The notes: generated by a model from the sequence alone, not told the origin. Positions 1-11,334 are shown, counted from the first letter of the stretch. The stretch: 42,344 nucleotides of DNA from Apostichopus parvimensis (GCA_000934455.1 KN883558.1:23014-65357); one strand, 5' to 3'. Program-made: numbers and translations.

Positions 1-145
1 CAAAATAGCTTTCATAGTTACAAAGGCATTGCGGAACGCTTCCCTGGCGTGTTTGGTAAACGGATCGTTGGGGTTACCGTGGCAATCAACCTGTAGACCA
101 AAGAACACTGAAGCGACAACCTCCATACTATAACTGCCAAAGAGA
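1..145 (-). CDS. P450 exon 7 (runs off the left edge)
   Basis: Acceptor TTTGTCTTCCAG, then T plus LFGSYSMEVVASVFFG, VDCHGNPNDPFTKHAREAFR and AFVTMKAIL. Visible length is 145 nt against about 149 in CYP3A, so the exon probably ends a few bases outside the window. A nearer AG (CTTTGGCAG, exon from 133) is also in frame but would drop the conserved LFGS, so I prefer 145. This acceptor is the first of four tandem copies (see repeat 137-500). Confidence 0.9.
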
Positions 146-3100
146 CTGGAAGACAAAAGGAAATAAACAAATAAACAATAAAAAAGATTTTTTTTTTTTT
201 GTATTTCTGATAGCATAAATAACAATTTTATTCTATTTTACTTTAATTACCAAAGAGACTGGAAGACAAAGGAAATAAAGTAATAAACAATTTTTTTTGG
301 GGGGGGGGATTTCTGATAGCATAAACAACAATTTTATTCTATTTTACTTTAATTACCAAAGAGACTGGAAGACAAAGGAAATAAAGTAATAAACAATTTT
401 TTTTTGTTGGTATTTCTGATAGTAAAAATCAAAATTTTTAGCCTAGAACTATAACTACCAAAAGAGACTGGAAGACAAAGGGGGAAAAAAAAACAACAAC
501 AAAACAACAAAATATTTTATTTCTGATATTATTTTTTTTTATTTTCATTTCTGAAGCATCTTTTTATGGATCTGAATTTTTTCTTTTATAAAAAATATAA
601 CTATGTTTCTTGTGTATTAAAGAAAACTGCAATACATGTGGATTTGTATAGCAAACTTGACCACTTCGTACTAGCATTTTTTTCCAACAATGCGATACCG
701 GATACATTATTCGATGCATTGCATATGCAGATGAATGAATATGTCTGAAAGTGAAATATCGGTTAATATGATTTTAGTATTTCCATAGTCATCTTACTCT
801 TTACACTGGATGCCAGCTTCGTTTCCTTTCTGTTCGTGGATATTTCTCACCAGACGGTCACAACACTCATTTATCAAGGGGTTCATCTGAAGGGGAAAAT
901 GGTATACATGTGCCTGTAAATTATATGCGTTACGTCGAATCGTTAAAACGAAACAGGCGTATTAATCTAAATATATTGGTATATTCATTTATTAGATTGT
1001 GCAGGACATTTCAAACTTAATCCAACATTATGTATGACATAACAGAAAAAAAAAAAGAAAGGATTTCAACATCCCTTTTAGCTTAACCACGCAAGAGTCT
1101 GTTTCTAGAGAAATTCAGGGTTGTCTAAACATTGATCAGGACCAAACACTTGGGCTTTTAATTTTCACCTGTGTCATCTTTGTTCTATACATCACTTCAC
1201 TGTGTGTTAGTCCATAATTTAATTTCACAGGTTTGGGTGGACTGGGGGAGGGAGGGGGGTGGGATAGGGCTCGGTTGAGAGGGAAGGGAATAAACTTGCT
1301 TTTCTGTAAGAGCAGTGAGTTGCATACAGCGTATCAAGATTGTTAATTCATACAAATAGTTAGGAACAAAGTCATTATTCTCTGAATGGGATGGGTTGAT
1401 CCTCTACTAATCATTTCCTAAAGAAACAAGTTGCCCAATATGAACCTTCACAGACCAACCTATTCAGGACTACTGTCCCCTCACCACTCCCCACCCTAGA
1501 CACATACCCAGAGGTTATGGGCCTGATGACCAAAAAATTACATTACCTGTTTCAGTTTATTCCCAGAAAAAGCTGGACTGACGGTATTGCGAACCGACTT
1601 CCAATGTCCATCTTGAGCGTTGGAGACTGCTTTGTCGAATGGGGCATCCTTGTAAGGTAATTGCTGCGTGGGTTAAAGAACTAGTAGTAAGCCATACCAT
1701 AAATCAGTGAGAGGAGAAACAAAGGATACCCTCTCTAATATCCCTTCCCTGGCTACCAACCCATCCTCTTGCCCTCCCCCTCCCCACACACCTTGAAACA
1801 AGAACGACACACAAAAATGAAGCGGCCAGGTCTGTAGCACAGATATATATATATATATACCAAACTTCTATCAAGCAATATAGCCTGCATAAACTTTTGA
1901 CTTTGAGTGGTATGTGTGGCCCCCTCCTAATTTACACCGATACGTACCCCACCCATGCCAGGACGGATTATAATAAGGATCTCTATCTCACAGACCATGA
2001 TATACATTCGAGTGTGTACAGGATTACAAAGCTGGAGATGACAGGGGTGGGGATGGGGGTGGTGGGTGTGGGAAGCAAATTATACAAGAACATTAACAGA
2101 AATGAAAAACCTGCATTTTTCACTTGTGAACAACCTTCTTTACTCATCAGTAAACAATTTTGTATAGTGCTCTTGGAAGGCCGAAAGTGGTCTAAATTTG
2201 CCTCAATTGACCCAAGTTTTGCACCAAACGTATTTTCATTGGTGTACTCTAACATTCAAGCCACGAAAAAAAGGACCCCCCCCAAATTCTGTTTGATAAC
2301 TGATTACCAAAACAGAGACAATTCTCTTGTTGCTCTTTGACACTTTTCCCAAGGGATGATGTGAGTGGAGTGGATGTGAGTGGATTTGATACTGACTCTA
2401 CTAGGAGACTGTAAGCCACTGTAAAGACATGGCTTCAAAAGACATTCTTTTGCACCAATTGGCTGATTATTGTCAAATTCATCAGTGAGAACGTTTCTTT
2501 CCTCAAATGAAAACATGAGAAAAGGAAAGGTGTTTTCAGTTCAATTACCATGACGACATCACTGCCTTGCCTGTTGCTAGATGCATTCCTAAAATTCCAC
2601 CATGTTTTAAAAAACTGTATCTCCATGATAAAAATGCTCTTTAGGATGCGGTTTTGACCTAAAGCTTTATTGGAATTCCCATCAATTTCTTTTTCTTGTA
2701 ACTGTGTACAAACAGCCCACCGGAATATCCCATTACGGACTACTTCTAACCATTAAAGGCACTGAAGACTCGCCCCAAACCGCGTGCGGCCATCTGATAA
2801 AGTTAACTTTCCGTTGCTTGCAAGTGAAGTTTTTTTTTGTGTCACTACAAAATGCAGACAGTAATCAAAAGTGATACCTTGTTATCTTTAGCTGGACCTG
2901 AGATGTCCATTGCTGCATCGTTTGTACACTGTGCTGTGGGTATTGACCGTAGCTGTATTTACTGACTGTACACTAGTGTCTAATTACCGACGGTAGCAAG
3001 CTGTGTGTGTATTTTCTGGGATCGATGGTGGTGTCTAACACTTCTGTTACACCTCATTCGAAACTAGGTCAGATTACCGGCATGAGACATTTCTTTTTGC

Positions 3101-4690
3101 GCGAGTCTTCACACCCTTAACCACCCTTCATGTGCTGCATTACTCACAGATCGGTTTGACAGAGACGAAAATCTGCTGATCAGTACAGCTTGGAGAACAT
3201 CCACATCGTTAACAGCGATGCAAGCCTGTCCAACGTACATCCTATGGAGAATGCAAATGAGAAATTCAAAGCAACACATTTTAGAGGAAATCGGTTAAAC
3301 ATTAAAAGATATAGGAATAGGATAAATATGATATAAACAAGTTATGATATGGCCTGGACATAAAAATTGAGATGGCCTAAAAGTATCAACTATTACATCT
3401 GCACAGAATTGATATGATTTAAAGACTTGCATAAATTTCTCAGATGCTCAGTAACAGTGAACATTGATGTGAATGTGCCTAAAAGTTGTCTATTAACCCT
3501 AAGACATTGCAAATTTTTGAAGGCTTCAAAAATCTAAAATTTTCTGATAAAACTTATTCAACTCTTACCCATAAATTTTGCCATATTTTTTTCTTTTCTC
3601 CACCAAGTCAAAGGTTAAACCCTGTAAAGTGGAAAGTAAAATTATTAGAAAAATAATATAAAGATAACCAATAAAACATGGATTTGATAATGTTCCAAAT
3701 TTTGAAAATTGCCAAAGTAGGGAAAAGTACTACATTAGCCAGCCATTCTATCAAATCAAACGAAAGCCTACAATCTGTAGAATTACTAACTTTATATATA
3801 TACAGGGTTCCCCCTGGGTTGTTGAGAAGGTGAGGTGGTTACTCGCTGGTGAGAACACAGTTGGTGCAGAAGATGCCATTGGAGTGCGAAGGGGCAGGGT
3901 GGAGTTTGGCTGATAGCTGATCTTCCACAGATTTTGCTTTCTTAAACTATTTTTCTTCTAAAAATATCCTTGAAATGTGATACATTTAGAATGAATGACT
4001 GCTTAACTTTCCATTTTCTCCAAAAAGGTTAATCTGATAAATGGTAAATTGATAATCCAACCTTCGAATAGGAGAACATAGTTCCAAACACAGGAATGGG
4101 TAGAGGTGCAGGAATACCATTTCTTACAAAGTAAAGCATCTTCCAATAATCTAACCTGTAAAATAAATAAATAAACATTGTCAGAAGGAATTTGTAAAAT
4201 GTCTGCTCTGAAAGTTAAAATATGAAATGTAAAAATTGTCTACTTTCCAATGATTGATACCAAATACAAGTCATTAAACAAGGCAAATGTGCAATTTTAA
4301 GACCACCAACTCCTTCTATGTCAAAAAACTGATCTAGGCTTAGTATAATTGCAGTCAAGAATACCACAAATTTTCAGACACCCTCGAAAACTGAACTTTT
4401 ATCATGCGGTAACAATAACTTTTGACTTTGGTTTAAATTTTGAAGCTGTTATCAGTTTTATATACTGGCAGTGTTCCACCAATGCTATTTTTCAGTATAT
4501 TATAAGGCTAAATTTTTTTAAGACTACTACTAGTACTAAGTACAACGGAAGCAAAGGCCTATGCTTATTGACAAGGGTCAAGCCTATTCGAACTAAACAC
4601 CCCTTTTCAGACTTACGCTAAATAGACAGCAACTATAGAGCATAGCAGTGTGAGCGTAGTAGAATTGAAAAGAAGTTCGTAGATAGCCAT
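1..4690 (-). CDS. Cytochrome P450, CYP3/CYP5-clan type (5' seven exons, partial gene)
   Basis: Microsomal haem monooxygenase, expected to be ER-anchored and to oxidise lipophilic substrates (family knowledge). Seven minus-strand exons (listed separately) join in frame with consistent phases and GT/AG borders. Together they give about 240 residues: an N-terminal hydrophobic anchor, a proline hinge (NGIPAPLPIPVFG), the KKYGKIYG turn, GHWKSVRNTVSPAFSGNKLK (helix C, with the haem-propionate WxxxR), MNPLINECCD, and LFGSYSMEVVASVFFG followed by VDCHGNPNDPF. These are hallmark segments of the CYP3A/thromboxane synthase clan. Exon sizes (74 coding, 94, 53, 94, 117, 89, at least 145) parallel vertebrate CYP3A exons 1-7. 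The I-helix, ExxR and haem-Cys exons lie left of the window, so catalytic competence cannot be judged. No break is seen in the visible part. The exact CYP subfamily is not assignable. Confidence 0.93.
137..500. repeat. Tandem repeat of the P450 exon 7 splice-acceptor region, about 4 copies
   Basis: The 14-mer CCAAAGAGACTGGA recurs at 137, 250, 356 and 458 (the last with one extra A), giving periods of 113, 106 and 102 bp. Units also share a homopolymer T tract and ATTTCTGATA. On the minus (gene) strand each unit holds a complete acceptor ending CTTCCAG followed by TCTCTTTGG, the first bases of exon 7. Copies 2-4 lie inside intron 6. One copy carries a G-run instead of part of the T tract. Confidence 0.9.
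798..886 (-). CDS. P450 exon 6
   Basis: 89 nt, the CYP3A exon 6 length as I recall it. Acceptor TTCCCCTTCAG, donor GTAAGA. It begins MNPLINECCDRLVRNI and ends IQCK plus two bases that join exon 7's T to give Asp, equivalent to the CYP3A LKD junction. Confidence 0.92.
1220..1272 (+). other. G-rich intronic tract (G-quadruplex candidate)
   Basis: Several G-runs of 3-6 lie within about 50 nt in P450 intron 5, on the strand opposite the gene. A similar tract is at 2041-2075 in intron 4. The composition is visible; quadruplex formation is inference. Confidence 0.35.
1547..1663 (-). CDS. P450 exon 5 (helix C, WxxxR)
   Basis: 117 nt, phase 0 at both ends. Acceptor CCCACGCAG, donor GTAATG. It contains GHWKSVRNTVSPAFSGNKLK: the Trp and Arg that contact haem propionate and the classic SPxFSxxKLK end of the CYP3 clan. 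It is one codon longer than the 114 nt I recall for vertebrate CYP3A. Confidence 0.92.
2753..3120 (+). mobile_element. TTAA-flanked MITE, copy A (368 bp)
   Basis: Bounded by TTAA on both sides, with terminal inverted repeats built on TGAAGACTCGC (left AGGCACTGAAGACTCGC, right reverse complement AGGGTGTGAAGACTCGC). Near-identical copies occur at 25482-25849 (same strand) and 19811-20173 (opposite). No coding capacity. A TTAA target points to a piggyBac-like source (inference). It sits in P450 intron 4, 26 nt past the exon 4 donor. Confidence 0.88.
3148..3241 (-). CDS. P450 exon 4
   Basis: 94 nt. Acceptor TCTCCATAG, donor GTGAGT. It encodes MYVGQACIAVNDVDVLQAVL and then ISRFSSLSNRS, the beta-1 strands and helix B of the family (compare the family pattern of an x-F-x-x-F-x-N-R ending). 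The donor is 26 nt from the end of a 368-bp MITE (2753-3120). Confidence 0.9.
3569..3621 (-). CDS. P450 exon 3
   Basis: 53 nt, the CYP3A exon 3 length as I recall it. Acceptor CTTTACAG, donor GTAAGA. It encodes GLTFDLVEKRKKYGKIY plus a split Gly, equivalent to the KKYGKVWG segment of CYP3A. Ends in phase 2 and is completed by the G that opens exon 4. Confidence 0.9.
4062..4155 (-). CDS. P450 exon 2 (proline hinge)
   Basis: 94 nt, the size I recall for CYP3A exon 2. Acceptor ATTTTACAG, donor GTTGGA. It encodes LDYWKMLYFVRNGIPAPLPI and then PVFGTMFSYSK, the linker and PPGP-like hinge that follows the membrane anchor. Confidence 0.9.
4617..4690 (-). CDS. P450 exon 1 (start codon and membrane anchor)
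   Basis: Starts MAIYELLF and continues through a Thr/Leu-rich hydrophobic stretch ending VAVYL, a typical P450 signal anchor. The ATG at 4690-4688 sits in a strong Kozak context (A at -3, G at +4). An ATG lies further upstream in the same frame, at 4831, but would add about 47 polar residues ahead of the anchor, so I prefer this one. The donor after 4617 is GTAAGT, leaving phase 2 (GC plus the next exon's G makes Ala). Confidence 0.85.
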
Positions 4691-4924
4691 TCTGATAATA
4701 TACTGTAAAACTTTACAAATTCTGAGTGTGAAAACCGTTGGTCTTCTTTGGGCAACAAAATAGAATCTTTCTTTTCCAGTCGTTAAGTACTGTACTTCAT
4801 TACTTATTCTCTTCGGCTTCACTAATGGCAATTGTTTACATCGATATTGCGCAATAGCTGTTTAAAACTGTGTGGTATTTATGGAACGCCGAAAGTTACA
4901 GGTGTACGATGATTAGGCATACGC

Positions 4925-4940
4925 AGCCGTATATACGGCT
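4925..4940. repeat. 16-bp perfect palindrome
   Basis: AGCCGTATATACGGCT, about 235 bp upstream of the P450 start codon. A regulatory role is possible but unsupported. Just beyond it (4955-5100) is a weak degenerate repeat of about 20 nt based on TATGATGTAAAA. Confidence 0.5.
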
Positions 4941-5103
4941 CGGGGCTTACGTAAAAACTTACGAGTATGATGTAAAAGCATACGATGGTGATGTAAAGTT
5001 AAACGTTCATGATGCAAAATATATTTTCATGGTGTAAAAACAAAAGGTGATGATCTCTAATTATTCATTCGTTATGTCAACAAAATACACGCTTATGATG
5101 TAC

Positions 5104-5531
<428 letters not shown>

Positions 5532-7750
5532 TTGAATTTATATATTTTTTGAATCACTGTTGCCTGTGATAGTTGACGTTTCCTAGTGCATTTTTAGTTA
5601 AATTCGTCCTTTATGTATTTATTGGTATATAGCCTACCACACTCAAATTGACCATGTAAGTAACGATATGATTACTACGTTTACAAGATTATATACATCA
5701 TCAACTTATCAACTTTAACAAGTTACTCTTACATGATGCAATACTTTCAGTTGTTTATAAATCATACAAGTCATAATTAAGGCAGGCGTGCACGTTTAGA
5801 CTATTTTAGATATTTTAATAGCCCTTCACGAAAACTTTCACTATCTTCCAGAAAGGACCCATCTTGCAGACTTGAATTTAACAGGTATATTGTTGTGTAA
5901 AGAGGATCATTTGTATAATTTACTGGGATGTTTACAGAATTTACAGAACTATATAAGTGAGAAGAAAATTAAGCTCCAAATGGAGATTGTAAGTTTGATA
6001 CCTTAATTTCCGTTTATTGCAAAACCAATTACTCTGTCAAGATTAACTACATTCTGAATTTGTTAATAAAAAGGGGAATTAAAATACTTAAAATATTTTC
6101 TCTTCTAGGTCTACGGACTAACTATTTCAATATTCCTCTAGATATAAAATTGAGGGAGACATAACTTCTGAAGTGCCCGCGGGTGCGGTAAGGAAAATGA
6201 TACCATTTGACTGGGTCATTGTTACGTGGTTGCTAGTGAGGTGGCCATATATAAATGACATATGGAACGAAGCTGCAGATCCATTTTAGTGTCTGCGAGG
6301 CGTTTGTCGATTCAAATTTTCTGGAAAAGTGAAATATTCCCAAGTTTCGGTAGTCAGAGGAAGATGAAATTGACTGACCGGTTACTCAATAAAGAAATGT
6401 ATGTATTGAAGTCAACCAAATGGGATCATATGATTTAGCAGTTCGTGAATATATCAAACTGTTTACTTCTTATAAAAAAAGGTTAATGCCCATTAACTAT
6501 TTACACAATTACTGTTGGACATAGTTCTGTGGAGAAAAAAAATTAAACTAAAATAAGATATGTCACTGAAATGAGTTAAATATCAGAGACCTTTAGCAAG
6601 TTGTATTTGGTGGAGGCTGTGATATTATCACATAGTCCATGTAGCGGCGTAATTTGACACCGCTACTGTTTCCGTCAACTGTTAGCGCCCTCAATTACCC
6701 TTGTGGTATCGCTAGTTAGAACTTACACCATTTCGACTTTCGACTTCGACCGCTCAACACGACGAGCTACCAACGACGTTAGCCCTTTATATACCATTGA
6801 TATCGTATTAGGTGTTCCCATATAAATGTGAACAAATTAACAAAATGCACATTAGAACAAAACATTAGGACATTAGCGGAGCAGCCTCTTGCTTGGTACT
6901 TTCGTATAATCACAAACTGTTCCATATTTTCATGATATTAAACTTATTTGATAAATTGATCTGATATACTGAGTATACACGCTAACAAACCGATTCGCAT
7001 GGACAACGGTGGTTGCAAGTTGTTTACACTATGTTACACAGGGACAAACTTACTAGAAAGAATACAAATATCGTTTTGCTCCCTTCCTTGTGCAACGTAT
7101 ATAATCCTAATACATATTATTTGATCTATATTCTTCCCAAATGACATTGTGAATGCTATAATGAAACAAATACGAAAAGGTTATTGTAAAGTTCGCGTTC
7201 TATTCCCGGGCTTTTATTAAAACAAAGTAGACACATTGAACTTTCAAAACTATCCATTATTAGGTCTACATTAAATTTCCAGTACAATGTATTTTTACAC
7301 AATATCAATACACTTGAGTTTATTTTATACAACACTATAATGTTAACATATTGTTGAAGAGGTTGGAAATGGCTGACACAGGCTCACTTTATTTACTTAG
7401 ACCTACTGATTATTTCAAAAGTGAACGAGGAAGTAACTTTACCCGCAACCGCAGAGTTGTTTGTCACAGATATGTTTGTTTCATTTTTTTATTGGGGGGG
7501 GGGGAGGGGGGGGGAAATATCGCTTCCTCATCGGTATCATATTCAACCTCATTTAAAGTATATATTATCGTTACTTTTGTTACAAATAAGTGGCGTAAAC
7601 ATGTTTTGAAAGCAATGCCCATGACAACAGTCTGTAATCAAGAGTCTAAATCCCGATATAACGCAATGTTTGGCTTGCTATTCCGTACTGCAAAGACAAA
7701 GACAAACATATATAGTGACAACACTATAGTCATCCAATTACATCTATGAG
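5532..7750. other. Non-coding stretch, mostly unrecognised
   Basis: AT-rich with no supported gene. About 5990-6205 is similar to 25855-26045, the first part of a duplicated block. The following 2.4 kb (6206-8630) has no counterpart in the second copy and looks inserted or deleted there. A G-run of more than 20 nt with one A lies at 7493-7515. Confidence 0.6.
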
Positions 7751-7758
7751 AATTGATG

Positions 7759-8250
7759 TTATTGGAAGAATAGAAAAAAAATAGTCCTTCTGGAATTAAA
7801 GTTTACGACAGAAGTTAAAGTTCTTATAGATAGAGGGAGCGAGTTCCAATGAACAGGACCACGTTTGCAGAGAGGAAGATCGCCGTAGGATCGCATTCGA
7901 GTATTTGAAATGACCAAAAGATTTTTATTTGAACTACGGAGACATGTAGATGGTTGATGGGGGATGCAAGAGCCCCTTTGTATAAGAAGGAGAGCCAGTA
8001 GTAAAGGCATGGTAAATAATAAGAAGTGCCTGAAAAATGACTTTCTGCTCTATGGGCAAAAAGTGAAGTCAGGAAAAAGTGTGCTTAAATATGTTGGTGT
8101 ACTATTATACGTCTAACAGCTGTATTCCTAATAGGCTGAAGCTTCAGTAATATGGTTGTGGTAACCGACAAAGCAAGGAATTACATTAGCCAAATGTTAC
8201 TCTCAATGAATGCAAGAACAAGCTGTTCTACAGACTTATTCTTCAGATAA
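7759..8250 (-). mobile_element. LINE fragment: C-terminal end of a reverse-transcriptase ORF
   Basis: The minus-strand frame at 7759-8010 contains RMRSYGDLPLCKRGPVHWNS followed by LPLSIRT, the conserved C-terminal signature (R-S-Y-G-x-R/L... WNSLP) of CR1/L2-like non-LTR ORFs. Upstream on the same strand, other frames give weakly similar pieces (roughly LLKLQPIRNTAVRRI and LLIIYHA-like), so the fragment extends to about 8250 with frameshifts. The upstream RT domain is missing. It lies in the stretch absent from the duplicate at 26 kb. Confidence 0.7.
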
Positions 8251-8629
8251 ACACGGATTTTACCTGTTACGCAAGTGAAAATATGCAGACTTGATATTTA
8301 GAGTTGTCAAAGTGCTCCAAGGATAGCGTGGGTTAATCGCCTACATTAATCGCCTTATAATTACTTCCATCGGATAATTCTTATCAACTTGGGAAACGTT
8401 CCTATCCGACCGCTATAGATATATTTTATTGGAACCGCATTCCTTTATTCCGTTACATAATCTGTTTGTATTTTGTGAAGGATCTAAATATACTTTTAAT
8501 TATGAATGGATCCTGTATTTTCTGTTAAGTTATTTCGCAACGTACCGACCCAGTGGACCGGAGTTATTTTTGCTGTGCTAGACGAACGAGTGAGTAATAA
8601 TTTCGTTTAAATTTGTTACCGCCAAAGTC

Positions 8630-9280
8630 TAACTCTATGCAGCTCAATATATAATGAGAGGCACCAAGTTTAGAACAGCTATCAAGTGCAATTTACATTC
8701 TTTCCTTCTCGCAAATAGTTTAATCCTGAAGCTGATCGGGCTCTTTGTGTTGGTCTATGCAATGTAACTGAGAAGGGACTTTTGGTTGTGTGATTCCTCC
8801 AAAGTGTGTGACTATAACGCATATAGCTACACTACTATAGTCACGTCCTCTGTGCGTGCAATGTGACTGAGAAGGAACTTTCCAGCAAATATTTCGCAAT
8901 ATTTGTTCGTGTTATGCAAAAGGTTGTGTGATTCATCCATAGTCTGTGACATAATGAATATGTATTAGTTGTGTCATTGGTATTGATCAACAGATCGACT
9001 GACGTGGCACAGCAGACATAACCGAATATACGAAAGGATAATTGCTGCAAAAGTAAATTTTGTAGTAAACAGATTCATGCCTCTTTTTGACCATATACAT
9101 GTAAGTACAGTATACTCTATCGGAAATTCATTTGATATCTTCTAAATTTCATAGATCACGAGCCAATTAGATTAATTTTTCTAAAGAAATCAGGTCGGCG
9201 AAAAAGTTAAGTTTTGTTCATTTTTGTATCCCAAAATACTATATGTAGTTTTCATGATTACATGCATAGTTACGTCCTAT
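8630..9280. repeat. Duplicated block, copy 1 (second half)
   Basis: Strongly similar to 26050-26725 in the same orientation, including the run from GAGAGGCACCAAGTT through CGCAATATTTGTTCGT to CCCAAAATACTATATGTAG. With 5990-6205 it matches the contiguous 25855-26725. The block stands about 5 kb upstream of GTPase copy 1; its partner is about 2 kb upstream of the copy 2 death-fold exon. Both may be parts of one ancestral duplication. Confidence 0.8.
8654..8767 (+). CDS. Short ORF (37 aa) kept in both duplicated blocks, unknown
   Basis: Starts MRGTKFRTAIKCNLHSFLL and ends in a hydrophobic tail LIGLFVLVYAM. The partner at 26085-26198 has the same length with no indel, four residue or codon differences, and a similar tail. 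That is weak evidence: the surrounding non-coding sequence is conserved as well. No family recognised. It may be chance within a repeat. Confidence 0.2.
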   Translation: MRGTKFRTAIKCNLHSFLLANSLILKLIGLFVLVYAM

Positions 9281-9361
9281 AGTAGGACGTAACTATGCAT
9301 GTAATCATGAAAACTACATATAGTATTTTGGGATACAAAAATGAACAAAACTAAACTTTTT
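9201..9361. repeat. Near-perfect palindrome, 79-nt arms, 3-nt spacer
   Basis: Arms 9201-9279 and 9283-9361 are reverse complements with one mismatch (9209/9353) around the spacer TAG. The centre reads GTCCTA-TAG-TAGGAC. In the other copy (26650-26735) only the left arm exists, so the right arm arose by inverted duplication in this copy. Confidence 0.95.
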
Positions 9362-9505
9362 TTCTCCTGCCTAATTCCCCAAATAAACTTAAGAATAACC
9401 TTATTCAACTGAGAATAAGATAATCGGGAGGGTTTGGGACAACCAAAAAAAAAGGGAAAACAAGCTGGGACAGGGCAAAAATCTTTACGATGAAGTTTTT
9501 ACTCA
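9362..9505 (-). mobile_element. Inverted L1/Tx1-like LINE fragment
   Basis: Reverse complement of 26740-26880, where the frame reads LNRVILKFIWGIR, an L1/Tx1-type post-RT motif. It adjoins the palindrome, so here the LINE piece and the left flank were both inverted relative to the other copy. Confidence 0.7.
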
Positions 9506-11330
9506 CCAACTAGGCCATGGACGCTGATTGTATGTCCAGAGGTTTTAAACCGGTAAGGAAGGTCGTAATTCCACTGTAGGCGTTTGTCACCTCGTCCCCG
9601 TTTTCGCGTAGTGGCGAATGTGCACTCAGTTTGGCGAAATTGAGTTAAATATTGTTCATACCTATTTCGAGTGTGAAGAATCGGTTGAGCCGAGTTAGAA
9701 GTTTTAAAACTGTCTATTTTTTTTTATTTTTTCTGACTCATTTTTGACGAATGTCCACCTAAGACCCACTCTCGTGTTAACATACTGACGAATAGTCATC
9801 ATTACAACCACTCAGTAACACAATTTGTCTATAAGGTCCATGCATTTTTGCATAACGACGAATATTACCCTTCGGAACAAGCAGCACATAACAACCATGT
9901 CATACTGACTTGAGAACCAACTAACTGCCATTTGAAAACACCCAGGATTATGAGAAGGTAATATCTTTATTATTTCCACCTCGTCTTTTAATTGATTAAT
10001 GCAGCATTTAATACACGATAGCATAACTCGTGAAAACAGAATGAGGTGTGGGTCAACAATAATATACCTGAATAGTAGCCTAGTGTTATGATTGCAGTAC
10101 ATTCTATGCTTGTATCTGTTGCGCGAGTAGCTATAGACAGTAGACTGGAGTAACACTATTCATCTCTACGGATTGGTGTAACAGTGTCGGTACATTTAAT
10201 TAGAGCTGTGTGTAAATGAGGAAACAGGTGGTGTAAGACACTGACGGTCATTGATGACAATGGGTGTAACTCGTAAAAAAATGATGAATAAATTACTCAA
10301 ATTTTAATTGTGACCGCGAAGACTACAATACCTAGACCAAGGTTAATTAATTTAAGACATTCTTAGAGTTAGCCTAACCATACCTAAGGATTGAAGGGAA
10401 GGAATCCCAAACCATCACAATGAACGTATATCACCAAGATCCTTGTGATGAACTTATCCCTAAAATATCTAAGTCCATTATCTTGCACGGTACGGGAGTA
10501 AATTGGTTTTTAAAAGTCGTGGCATGGAGCTATTTTTTGCCAATGTGTAATGTCATAGTGCCACTTGGGATGGTGGGGGGGGGGCGATATAATGTAATCT
10601 TTTGGTGTCCTGTCTCCTTTTCAATGTGAATGTAAACAGTTCAATCAAAAATACCAGTATTATGACAAAATAAAACATGCAAACGCCAGCTCCTCCAGTC
10701 TTCAATTTCATTTATAAATAATTGTTAAAAATGTAACATCTCCATTAAGAAGTACGGTTTCTCTTAGCTGTTGGCGGCTTTGCTCATCACGAGCATTACT
10801 CTAGCCTAACTTAAAACTACCTTTATCTGGCTAAGTAATACCTTTAGTTACATAGTTGAAGGTCACATACTTTTACATGTAACTTTGGAAGGTACTAGCA
10901 TAGTTTATACTTTTAAGTAGTTATTTTGCTACAAAGGACGAGGAGGGGGGAGTTTAGACCGAATTACTAGAAAATCTGTATAGCAACCTTCAGATTGACA
11001 GAACCTTGGATGTTTTCTTCCACAGGCTAAGAAGTTCAGGATCATAGGGGAAGTTATACCAGACCTTTTGGAAAAATTAACCAAGTCAGAACATGGACAT
11101 ACAAACCAAATGAACATCACCAAACTGATACACCCTCAGCCCTGGTTTCCATACATTGGGATTATTAACCCATAAAGGTTGCTTGACATTTAAGAAAGGA
11201 GAAGGCACTTGCTGTTCCAGAACGGAAGTTGCAAGCCACTCGAAGAATCCATATCCATATCCATATCAAATGTTTGATTAATCCATGATATTGTGTCTCA
11301 TTAAGATTGTAAGGAAATAATTATAACAAA
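9506..11330. other. Non-coding stretch without recognised genes
   Basis: AT-rich. A segment near 9585-9620 (CGTCCCCGTT, then TAGTGGCGAATGT) resembles the terminal repeat of the inverted-repeat element at 13672-13954. Two open frames (9812-10156 minus, 10420-10629 plus) show no family features. Confidence 0.5.
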
Positions 11331-11334
11331 GGGT

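Noticed and set aside
133..133. Acceptor CTTTGGCAG for P450 exon 7 (exon from 133)
   Set aside because: It is in frame but removes the conserved L-F-G-S before YSMEVV. The upstream CTTCCAG (exon from 145) restores it and has a better pyrimidine tract.
1897..2340. 147-residue plus-strand frame
   Set aside because: No family features. It lies in an intron of the minus-strand P450, with low-complexity G and C runs.
9812..10156. 114-residue minus-strand frame
   Set aside because: No recognisable domain, atypical composition, no splice or homology support.
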